A stretch of DNA of 12,019 nucleotides from an uncultured Collinsella sp. (GTDB lineage Bacteria; Actinomycetota; Coriobacteriia; Coriobacteriales; Coriobacteriaceae): the NCBI GenBank assembly GCA_900757505.1, contig CAAEOE010000022.1, forward strand, positions 1-12,019, written 5' to 3'. Below, piece by piece: positions 1 to 6,405 of the stretch. Made by a program: the position numbers and the translations under genes. Under the pieces are notes generated by a model. That model worked only from the letters and a program-made list of their open reading frames with translations, searched no databases and was not told the origin of the DNA. Numbering within the stretch: the first letter of the stretch is position 1; every line of letters starts with the position of its first letter.

Positions 1-887
1 AACGGGAATGCCGGGGCCGCGACAAGCAGCGCTGAGGCAAGGGGGCCCGCGAAGACGCGCCTCGTTGCGGTCGATAGGACGACGGAACAAACGGATATCA
101 AGGTTCCACCCGCGAGCAGCGCGAGAAGTATGGTCGTGAAGACGTCTCCCGCGGTCGTGGTAGTGAGCGCGCCGTCATGGAAGAAGGCGATCGGGTACCC
201 GATCTGCCCGAAGCCGTTTAGGGCCAAGGCGTAAATGCCCCCGGGTGCGAGGCCGGCGAGGAGCATCGCGGTCCCCGCGGCGATTATCGAAAACACGATC
301 TGGATAAGGCGCCGGAATTTGGGCACGGGCGCCTTTGCCGCCAGGGTCCCGGGCCTTGTGGCGCCGAGCACGAGTATCGACGAGAGAAGGAAGGGGATGA
401 AGGGAAGGAAAGACGGCGCCGTGGCAATGGCGTAAGGCAGGAAGGAAAGGAATGGCAGGTCGCTTGCGGAGGCCGGGATATCCGTGATGCCGGAGCTGCT
501 CAGGGCACGGCAATATGCGAGCGCCGCGTCATTGGTCTCTCGGTCTCCCACGATGGACCCGGATTGGAAGCCTTCGCCCATGAGCGCGTAGTAGCTCTCG
601 GCAGAGTCGAGAAAGGCGGCGTCGGTTTGGGCGGCGAGGGCGGCGTTCGCGTATCTTGCAAGCTCCGCGTCGACTTGCTGCTCTGGCGATAGGTCTGTGC
701 CGCCGGCCTGGGGCGCGCGCGTATTGAATGCGTCGACAAAGCTCTGCATGCCCTGCTTCATAAAGAAGGGCCCGTAGATGGGTGAATTGAACGCAATGGG
801 GACGGAAAAGGCTGCAGCGAGAACGAGCGTAGAGATCCATACGGCCCTGTCTCTTAGGATTAGTTTGAGAAGAAGTCGACAGTACAT
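1..887 (-). CDS. ABC-2-like permease, C-terminal part beyond the left edge
   Basis: A minus-strand frame starts with ATG at 887 and stays open to the window edge, giving 295 visible residues without a stop. A good ribosome site, AGGTG at 895-899, lies 7 nt upstream. One hydrophobic segment (about residues 16-33) is followed by a polar, probably extracytoplasmic stretch (about 45-140) and then membrane segments near 143-176, 194-223 and 246-295. An NG...YPI signature (N224, G225, Y231-I233) and the hydrophobic block after it match both halves of the large permease at 1787-4027 with the same 6-residue NG-to-YPI spacing. It is therefore probably a third copy of that permease domain and a partner of the ATPase at 1041-1790. 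A 153-bp gap separates it from the ATPase, so it may also have its own promoter. The substrate cannot be read from sequence. Family assignment rests on architecture, not on a search. Confidence 0.82.
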   Translation of the reverse strand, partial: MYCRLLLKLILRDRAVWISTLVLAAAFSVPIAFNSPIYGPFFMKQGMQSFVDAFNTRAPQAGGTDLSPEQQVDAELARYANAALAAQTDAAFLDSAESYYALMGEGFQSGSIVGDRETNDAALAYCRALSSSGITDIPASASDLPFLSFLPYAIATAPSFLPFIPFLLSSILVLGATRPGTLAAKAPVPKFRRLIQIVFSIIAAGTAMLLAGLAPGGIYALALNGFGQIGYPIAFFHDGALTTTTAGDVFTTILLALLAGGTLISVCSVVLSTATRRVFAGPLASALLVAAPAFP

Positions 888-1005
888 TTAGAAGCACCTA
901 CGTTCCTCAAAGAATTGTCAGATTAAAAGTAACAGACCGGATGAAGATACGTGCGACGGGGGCGAGGCGAATGGCTGAGCGGTATCGATACGCTGGTTCA
1001 ACGGT

Positions 1006-1011
1006 ATTATA
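1006..1011 (-). promoter_or_regulatory. Possible -10 box in the gap before the left-edge permease
   Basis: The minus strand reads TATAAT here, a perfect -10 hexamer, in the 153-bp gap between the ATPase stop (1041) and the permease start (887). No good -35 is visible at 16-18 nt. If used, the leader would be about 115 nt and would contain the 10-bp palindrome GTATCGATAC at 982-991. No terminator hairpin was seen in the gap, so read-through from the ATPase gene is equally possible. Confidence 0.3.
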
Positions 1012-1040
1012 TTGACCACATAGATTTTTAACTTGCATTT

Positions 1041-1790
1041 CTACCCGCCCTTTTCGTAGAGTCGCCGATACGTGCTTAGCGCACCCTCGGCGCGTCCGGC
1101 AGGCTTTGCGAAATGGGATCCAGGAGACTTCGGCGCAGCATCATCTTGCGGAATGCTTCTAATGAGCCTCCCATCCTTCAAAAACAGAATCTCATCGCAC
1201 AGCCTATCGACCGAATCCAAGATGTGGGATGACATGATGATGCACGTACCAGAATCGGCCAGCTTCCTGAGAATCTCGGAATGCAAGTCCACCCTGCTGG
1301 GGTCGAGCGCGTTCATGGGCTCATCTAATAGAAGGTACCGCGCGCCCGTCGCATACGCAATCGCCAGGGTAAGCTGCTGCTTCATGCCCTGGCTCAGAGT
1401 GCGGATCCTCATCTTCGCGAACTCGCCTATCTGCGTTTGTTCCACTATCTCTTCGATATCGCGAGCATGCGGCCACATATCGCAAACCATCTTGAGGTGA
1501 TCTTCCGCACGCAATCCGGGATACAGCAGCGTCCCCTCACCAGGTGCATAGAAGATCATAGAACGGACCTCTCTCGCACCCGTACCCTGCACCTCATCCA
1601 GAACGATGCTCCCGTCCACGCGAGGACCCGGCAAACCTGCCATCGCACGCAGCAACGTCGTCTTTCCATGCCCGTTCGGAGCGACGAGACCGTAGACCGT
1701 ACCCGGGGCAAACTCAGCGTTCACCGAATCTACGAGCACCTTCTTTCCATAAGAGATCGTCAGCGTTTGAAGGTCAATCATCGAGATCAT
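1041..1790 (-). CDS. ABC transporter ATP-binding protein
   Basis: This 249-residue cytoplasmic ATPase should power the neighbouring permeases. Visible motifs are a Walker A, APNGHGKTT (37-45), whose first glycine is replaced by alanine; a signature, LSQGMKQQL (122-130), of the LSGGMKQR type typical of ABC-2 exporters; a Walker B, LLLDEP (143-148), followed by the D-loop ALDP; and the H-loop His169 in MSSH. No clear Q-loop glutamine is seen, since that position lies in FYAPGEG. Its ATG overlaps the permease stop as ATGA (1787-1790), which indicates translational coupling. However, AAAGGGG directly abuts that ATG. The in-frame ATG at 1781 (Met4) sits 9 nt after the same Shine-Dalgarno sequence and may be the true start. 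Single-domain ATPase of ordinary length; transported substrate unknown. Confidence 0.93.
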   Translation of the reverse strand: MISMIDLQTLTISYGKKVLVDSVNAEFAPGTVYGLVAPNGHGKTTLLRAMAGLPGPRVDGSIVLDEVQGTGAREVRSMIFYAPGEGTLLYPGLRAEDHLKMVCDMWPHARDIEEIVEQTQIGEFAKMRIRTLSQGMKQQLTLAIAYATGARYLLLDEPMNALDPSRVDLHSEILRKLADSGTCIIMSSHILDSVDRLCDEILFLKDGRLIRSIPQDDAAPKSPGSHFAKPAGRAEGALSTYRRLYEKGG

Positions 1791-4027
1791 CCCCTTTCGA
1801 TCTTTGGAACACTCAGGCGCACCATCAACGGAGATACGGCGCCCAAGACCACCAGCAGAGCGCCCGATGCGCCGACGACCTCTCCAAAAGGCATCGCGTT
1901 CGTCCCTCGCCCAAGGAACCCAATCGTCCCCACCTGGGAAGCGGGATCAAACGAGGCGAATGGAGCCAGCAGCGCGACGCCCATGCCCACGCTTTCAACA
2001 TGAGCGCTCAACGAACCCAACACCAAGAGAACCGCGCAAACCATTCCGGTGACAACGGGGTTGCGGCTAATCGCTGCTGTCAACGCAGCGACGACGGAAA
2101 TCACGCCGTATGCCATGACCAGCAACGGAATACTGCACAACACCGCCTTCCCCACCATGGACGTTGTCGAAGCTCCCGCCCGAATGAGAGCGACGGGATA
2201 CTCCGATCCACCCGCACCGTTCTTAATCACGGACACAACGACAGCGGGAACCATCGACACCAAAAGCAGCACCAAGCCAAGCAGGAGAGCCAGCGCAACA
2301 GCCGTCAGAAAACGCACATGCGCTGTTGCGGGGATCTGGAGAACCAGAAGGGAACGACACTGCAGGTGGGTGCACGCGAGCGATGTGACAACCACGGGCA
2401 ACAGCAAAAATAAGGAGGGAAGCGCTGCCTGGAGATACGAAAGGAGGATTAATGGGGGCGTCTTCGTACTTAACTCGTAAACCTTGGGGTCCGGCAAGCT
2501 CGCGATCGACTCAAGCAGAAGGGCGCGCGCCTCCGCACGAGAAGGAGTCTCCGGCTCGATTCCGATCGATTGCAGGAGAGTCGCATCTGCCGCGCCCAGC
2601 TCACCTCGAGCGCGCTCGTACGTCGCAAGGCTTCGAAACCCCTCCGCAGGCATAGGCGCGTACACGAAACCCGAAAGAGCATCCCGCATGTCTTCCAGGG
2701 CCGCTTTGCCCTCGACGTCCATATTCGCAGCGTTCTGCTCTAGATACCGATCTATTGAACGGAGCTCCCCATCCCTATACCGAACAGCGGAAACGTTATC
2801 AGCGTCAGGAAACATCTCGACCAGAGCCGGGACCAGCATCGTCGTCGACATTGCAATCGCGCATACGGCGAGGGTAGGAGAACGCAGGAGCAGTTTCCCC
2901 ATCGTTCTTACGTATGCAACGGCGGAGGCACAAGCGCTCGAACGAGTTGCCGTTCTCGATGCAGTGAAGGAACCTCTCTCAAGACAAATCGGGGATATCG
3001 GGCACGCGCAGCCGCTCTTTCCAGCAACGCAAAGCAGGCTAATTGCCAGCACCTCGATCCCGATTGCGCATACGAGGGCAATCGCGCCACGCTCGAAGCA
3101 AAGTCCAGGCAGATTCACTATCTGCGTTGTCGGGTACGGGCTATAGGCGCCGACGGTCAACTCAGTGTTCGCATACGTAAGGGGATTCAACAGGGCGAAC
3201 TCACGTAAAGCGATGGATCTTCCGTAATACCCGGGAACCATCGTCACCCCCATCAGGGCACATACGAACACGATTCCAAGCGTAGGGTTATTGGCAATCT
3301 TCACGGCAAGGTGAACGACAAGCGAGATGAACGCTGCCACCAAGAATTGCAAGATGGCCGTCTGCGCGAACACCAGCCAAGCCGGTTTGATAACCGGAGT
3401 CGCATATTGAATGTAGCCTATCGGATAGAACGGCGAGGCCGGGCCATTCTTCACAAGCGCGGCGATTATCCCTGGAAGATTGATGGCGAGGACGGCAAGC
3501 ATTGCAAAAACACTCGCCCATACGCTCGATGCAACAAGTCTACCCAGCTCGCCCATCGGTGCCTGGATGATGAGCTTTTCACGTTTGTTAAGACGCGCGG
3601 CAAGGAACGAGACGGCAACGGCCGTTGCGACCCATAGCAAGTACTCCTTCGATCCGTCATAATAGGTGTACTCTCCATCCGATATCTGCAGAAACGGAAG
3701 TAGGGGAGAGAGCGGTGCCAAGATAAGACGTCCCGCGGCAAGAGGGTACAGAAGCGCGGGCATGCTTGATGAAGAGGTATAGACACCGTCCTCCCCCGCA
3801 TTCACAAGCGCATCCGCATAGGATGCTGACAATTCCTGCTCAACACGGGTTATTCCCGACTCGAGGTATTCGACCCGTCCGTCGATGCCAGCCGCGCTCC
3901 TGAAGACGGGCAGAGCACAAAGAACCATCAACGCAACAACGACAACACAGAGCGACCTGGAGGAGAGAAGCGACCTAAAGATCGCCTTCGAGATTTTGAG
4001 CATATTCATCGCCAACCTTAACCTCAT
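1787..4027 (-). CDS. Tandem-domain ABC transporter permease (two homologous halves)
   Basis: A 746-residue integral membrane protein, about twice the length of an ordinary ABC-2 permease. Each half has an N-terminal membrane helix (about 24-45 and 383-404), a polar loop of roughly 90-120 residues, then a cluster of helices. The halves align in a constant register of 409 residues: KNG at 193-195 and 602-604, YPI/YPV at 201 and 610, NNP/RNP at 246 and 655. It is thus an internal duplication in which one chain could supply both permease subunits for the ATPase encoded next (4-nt overlap). The region 336-370, rich in Cys, Ser, Arg and Thr, appears to be the linker. No Shine-Dalgarno sequence precedes ATG 4027, whereas AAGG lies 6 nt before the in-frame ATG at 4009 (Met7), so translation may start there. 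Substrate unknown; export of a peptide, or immunity to one, is possible but not shown. Confidence 0.88.
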   Translation of the reverse strand: MRLRLAMNMLKISKAIFRSLLSSRSLCVVVVALMVLCALPVFRSAAGIDGRVEYLESGITRVEQELSASYADALVNAGEDGVYTSSSSMPALLYPLAAGRLILAPLSPLLPFLQISDGEYTYYDGSKEYLLWVATAVAVSFLAARLNKREKLIIQAPMGELGRLVASSVWASVFAMLAVLAINLPGIIAALVKNGPASPFYPIGYIQYATPVIKPAWLVFAQTAILQFLVAAFISLVVHLAVKIANNPTLGIVFVCALMGVTMVPGYYGRSIALREFALLNPLTYANTELTVGAYSPYPTTQIVNLPGLCFERGAIALVCAIGIEVLAISLLCVAGKSGCACPISPICLERGSFTASRTATRSSACASAVAYVRTMGKLLLRSPTLAVCAIAMSTTMLVPALVEMFPDADNVSAVRYRDGELRSIDRYLEQNAANMDVEGKAALEDMRDALSGFVYAPMPAEGFRSLATYERARGELGAADATLLQSIGIEPETPSRAEARALLLESIASLPDPKVYELSTKTPPLILLSYLQAALPSLFLLLPVVVTSLACTHLQCRSLLVLQIPATAHVRFLTAVALALLLGLVLLLVSMVPAVVVSVIKNGAGGSEYPVALIRAGASTTSMVGKAVLCSIPLLVMAYGVISVVAALTAAISRNPVVTGMVCAVLLVLGSLSAHVESVGMGVALLAPFASFDPASQVGTIGFLGRGTNAMPFGEVVGASGALLVVLGAVSPLMVRLSVPKIERG

Positions 4028-4040
4028 CCAGTCGGAACAG

Positions 4041-4067
4041 AGGGGCCGAACAAAATGCTCGGCCCTT
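4041..4067. other. Hairpin in the divergent spacer
   Basis: GGGCCGA (4043-4049) and TCGGCCC (4059-4065) form a 7-bp perfect stem, extendable by a G-T and an A-T pair, with a 9-nt loop. It lies just upstream of the minus-strand permease start. There is no strong T-run on either side, so a classical terminator is unlikely. It may be a leader structure or a binding site, and could be incidental. Confidence 0.35.
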
Positions 4068-4072
4068 ATTAC

Positions 4073-4101
4073 TTGCCGGCAAAGTCAATTTAACATAAAC
4101 T
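4073..4101 (+). promoter_or_regulatory. Candidate promoter of the DUF2975-HTH pair
   Basis: TTGCCG (4073-4078) and TAAACT (4096-4101) are separated by exactly 17 nt. Each matches four of six consensus bases. The predicted transcript start lies about 35 nt before ATG 4145. The -10 box is inside the palindrome at 4089-4107, which would allow repression. Confidence 0.4.
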
Positions 4102-4107
4102 GTTAAA
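4089..4107. promoter_or_regulatory. Palindromic operator-like site in the divergent spacer
   Basis: TTTAACA (4089-4095), a 5-nt spacer and TGTTAAA (4101-4107) form a perfect 7+7 inverted repeat, the size and symmetry of a dimeric regulator site. It overlaps the candidate -10 for the rightward genes and lies between the two divergent units. The adjacent HTH gene at 4667 is the obvious candidate regulator; this is inference. Confidence 0.5.
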
Positions 4108-4144
4108 AAGTAACCTGAGTTTTTTAAATTCTTCGGAGGTTATT

Positions 4145-4657
4145 ATGAGTTCCGACAATCGCACTCCCCGGCTTCATTCCTTCCGCATCGCATGTGCGAT
4201 AGCCTCTGCGACCCTTTGCGCCACCGCCATCGCACAAGTGGCGTTCTCCTTAAAGCCAGCAATCGAAGTGCTCGACAACCCTGTAATTGCAGACTCCCCC
4301 GCGTATCCAGCCCTTGCGATCTCGACATTGGTCCCTGCCGTCATCGGTATCGCTACGACCATCCTCAGCGCCGTTCTCGTGTGGACGATCAAGAGCGGAG
4401 ACCCCTTCAAGAAAGGGTCTGCGACATGCTTGAAGGTGCTCGGCATTCTCTTCGTTGTTCAAGCTGCCACCAGCCTCTACGCCGGCTCACTCAAAACCTC
4501 CGTTTCGATGTTTGGCGGCGAGGGGGCCGTCGGCGCCCAAGAGATCGCTTCATCATTCGATTGGACCTCTCTGGTTCTCGGCATCGTCCTGTTCATGCTT
4601 TCCCAGCTCTTCTTGTACGCCCGAGAGCTGCACCTCGACTCCGACGAGATTGCGTAA
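4145..4657 (+). CDS. DUF2975-type four-helix membrane protein
   Basis: 170 residues with four predicted membrane segments (about 13-35, 57-81, 94-113 and 139-158). A polar GDPF motif lies between helices 2 and 3, and the charged tail ARELHLDSDEIA follows helix 4. Size, topology, the (D/E)PF loop and the acidic end after the last helix fit the DUF2975 family (Bacillus subtilis YoaS type), whose function is unknown. These proteins are commonly encoded directly before a small YozG-like HTH regulator, exactly as here (9-nt gap). The start is well supported: GGAGG at 4135-4139 lies 5 nt before ATG. A regulator-sequestering or membrane-stress role has not been shown. Family assignment is from recall, without a profile search. 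Confidence 0.8.
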   Translation: MSSDNRTPRLHSFRIACAIASATLCATAIAQVAFSLKPAIEVLDNPVIADSPAYPALAISTLVPAVIGIATTILSAVLVWTIKSGDPFKKGSATCLKVLGILFVVQAATSLYAGSLKTSVSMFGGEGAVGAQEIASSFDWTSLVLGIVLFMLSQLFLYARELHLDSDEIA

Positions 4658-4666
4658 GGAAACGCC

Positions 4667-4918
4667 ATGCCCGTAATTGTTCGCCTCGACAAGATCATGG
4701 CCGAGCGAAAGATTTCCTCGAACGAACTTGCCGAAAGGATTGGAACCACGCCCGTGAACCTGTCCCGTATTAAAAAAGGGCATATTCGCGGCATTCGCTT
4801 CAACACACTCGAGCAGCTATGCCTCGCCCTTCGTTGCCAACCCGGAGACCTTCTCGAAGTCATGAGCGAAGAGGATGCCCGAAAGGAGTTCGGACTCGAT
4901 TGGTCCGCCGAGGATTAG
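4667..4918 (+). CDS. YozG-like Cro/CI-type HTH regulator
   Basis: A small 83-residue DNA-binding protein. The helix-turn-helix spans about residues 17-37 (SSNELAERIGTTPVNLSRIK). It is followed by the conserved IRFNTLEQLC (43-52) and CQPGDLLE (57-64), characteristic of the short XRE/YozG type regulators. AAGGA overlaps the upstream stop codon and lies 6 nt before the ATG, so it is co-transcribed and probably coupled with the DUF2975 gene. It probably autoregulates this pair, possibly through the palindrome at 4089-4107. The TAG stop (4916-4918) directly abuts a recombinase remnant in the same frame, so the last residues may have been altered by the recombination that brought that fragment in. 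The core domain is intact. Confidence 0.9.
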   Translation: MPVIVRLDKIMAERKISSNELAERIGTTPVNLSRIKKGHIRGIRFNTLEQLCLALRCQPGDLLEVMSEEDARKEFGLDWSAED

Positions 4919-5644
4919 AGGGCGGTCGTACTCGCCCTGCACACGGGGATGCGAATCGGCGAGGTCTGCGGCCTTCGGTGGTGCGATGTGGATTTCGAGA
5001 CGGGCCTGATCTCGATCAGACACTCGGTGGCGTACGCGAAGGGAATGGGTTCGTTCATCAAGGACACCAAGACCCATGACGCCAGGGGTATCCCCATCGA
5101 CCCGGTCGGCCTACTCCCCTTCCTGAAGGAGACCCACGAGATCGACTGCGGAAAGCTGCGCTTGCGCGGCCTTACCGGGGCGGTCGAGATCGGGGACTGC
5201 TACATCCTGTCGGAGCCGGGCGCGACCTTCGCGACGACAAGCTATATCCGCAGGGCGTTCAAGACGTTCTCGGAGACCAACGGCCTCATGGGCACCAACG
5301 ACGAGCTGATCACGTTCCACGGCCTTCGCCACACGTTCGCAACGCAGTAGATCCGCCAAGGCGGCGATATCAAGGCGCTCCAATCGATCCTCGGCCACAA
5401 GGACGCCATGGCGACGCTTAACGTCTACGCCGACATCGAGCCCATCTCCAAAATCCATAACATGCTGCGCGCCACGCCGTGCCTTTGGCGCGGGCACCTC
5501 GGGCCGAGGGTCGATCCGGGTCCCATGTTCCAACAGAGGATCCAGGAGTCCATCGAGACGCTCCAGGCGTTCGGCTACGGCATCACCGAGCCGGACGACC
5601 GAAATATCGCCATACGCGACGTGAAGACGAACAGTTGGCTCTAG
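4919..5644 (+). pseudogene. Tyrosine recombinase/integrase remnant, truncated and amber-interrupted
   Basis: The frame directly after the HTH stop encodes the catalytic domain of a phage-type integrase. It starts at RAVVLALHTGMRIGEV, with the catalytic Arg in TGMRIGE. A Lys follows in DTKTHDARGIPI, then HGLRH (His and Arg of HxxR), LGH and the tyrosine in TLNVY. All hallmark residues survive. The N-terminal core-binding half is absent and no start codon or ribosome site is present. A TAG at 5348-5350 follows HTFATQ and separates HxxR from the LGH and Tyr motifs; the same frame then runs on to TAG 5642-5644. A single G-to-A or similar change would explain the amber codon. It should encode no active recombinase and marks past integration of a mobile element next to the regulator gene. 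The C-terminal tail after about 5470 is not recognisable. Confidence 0.85.
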
Positions 5645-6040
5645 CTCACCGAGTACGCGGCAGTGCTGGGCCCATCCCAACTGAGGTCACGGTGGTCCGA
5701 TAGGGGCGCCGCCCGCGGCATGCGCCGCGGAGCGGTATCCCCTACCGAAGGGCGGGGATGCCCTCCGCTTCCAGTTCGGAATCAGCCGTCGGAGGCGTTC
5801 GGCTGACTGCGGGAACGGCCTGTCCGCTCAATGTGTTCGGCTGAGATCGGAAATCAACCCAACACGAGCCGGACACGCGCCAGACGGCTCTTCCCCGTAC
5901 GGCCTTCCCCCTTACGCTCATGTTGCAGGCATGTAACGCCGCAGCGAGCGCGCCTTTTTTGCGCCAGACAGGTACAATGATGAACACTGTACCGTAGCGG
6001 AGCGCCCCGCGCGCGCCGCAATCACGCGAAAGGGTTTCCC
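5645..6040. other. Gene-free, palindrome-rich spacer
   Basis: No coding frame here is convincing. The stretch holds several perfect inverted repeats: CCGCGGC/GCCGCGG (5713-5730, 4-nt loop), enclosed by TAGGGG (5701-5706) and CCCCTA (5739-5744); TCAGCCG/CGGCTGA (5782-5806); and GAGCCG/CGGCTC (5866-5890). TTCGGCTGA also recurs near 5835. None is followed by a good T-run. Next to a dead integrase, it may be the remains of a mobile-element end. The right part holds the promoter of the ACT gene. Confidence 0.5.
5971..5993 (+). promoter_or_regulatory. -10 box within an inverted repeat upstream of the ACT gene
   Basis: TACAAT (5973-5978, five of six consensus bases) is a likely -10, about 63 bp before ATG 6041; no good -35 is visible. 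GGTACA (5971-5976) and TGTACC (5988-5993) form a perfect 6+6 inverted repeat with an 11-nt spacer over the -10 and the expected start of transcription, suggesting an operator. Confidence 0.4.
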
Positions 6041-6328
6041 ATGGCCGAGATCTCGTCCTCCCGTATCGTCATCACCGTCCTTGGCAAGAACCGCCCCGGC
6101 ATCGTCGCCGGCGTCACCCGCGTCCTGGGCGAGGCCAACGTCGACATCCGCGACATCACGCAGTCCATTATCGAGGACATCTTCACCATGACCATGCTGG
6201 CCGATACCGCAGAGTCCAAGCTCGACTTCGCCGAGCTGCAGAAGGCCCTGGCCGAGGCCGGCGAGCTTTCGGGCGTCAACGTGTCCATCCAGCGCGAGGA
6301 CGTCTTTAACTTTATGTACCGCCTGTAG
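6041..6328 (+). CDS. ACT-domain protein (UPF0237 type)
   Basis: 95 residues forming a single stand-alone ACT domain. The first strand is RIVITVLGKNRPGIVAGV (8-25), with the typical NRPGIV ligand-loop motif. NVDIRDITQSI (33-43) and an IFTMTMLAD strand (47-55) follow, and the protein ends in REDVFNFMYRL. Length and the C-terminal FxxMYRL-like end fit the small UPF0237/ACT_6 regulators, which are thought to bind amino acids or related ligands. The start is supported by GAAAGGG at 6027-6033, 7 nt upstream. Citrate synthase follows 77 bp downstream with no terminator between them, so the two are probably co-transcribed. The ligand and target are unknown; a link to glutamate-pathway control is only inference. 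Confidence 0.9.
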   Translation: MAEISSSRIVITVLGKNRPGIVAGVTRVLGEANVDIRDITQSIIEDIFTMTMLADTAESKLDFAELQKALAEAGELSGVNVSIQREDVFNFMYRL

Positions 6329-6405
6329 CGAGCAAGCCGCTGGGGATAGCCTGACGCGCGCATGTCCATGCAAGCCACCCCGATGCGGCCCGGAGAGGAG
6401 CGCGC

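Noticed and set aside
529..897. A 122-residue minus-strand frame starting at 897
   Set aside because: It overlaps the left-edge permease frame starting at 887, is arginine-rich and lacks membrane segments; the permease frame has a ribosome site and homology to the neighbouring permease.
4916..5350. Two in-frame TAG codons around the integrase fragment as a sign of amber recoding
   Set aside because: TAG is the normal stop of several neighbouring intact genes (ATPase, ACT, citrate synthase, HAD, adenine deaminase), so pseudogene decay is the simpler reading.
5742..5987. An 81-residue minus-strand frame in the palindrome-rich spacer
   Set aside because: It starts in the promoter repeat of the ACT gene, has no recognisable domain or good ribosome site, and covers the inverted repeats.
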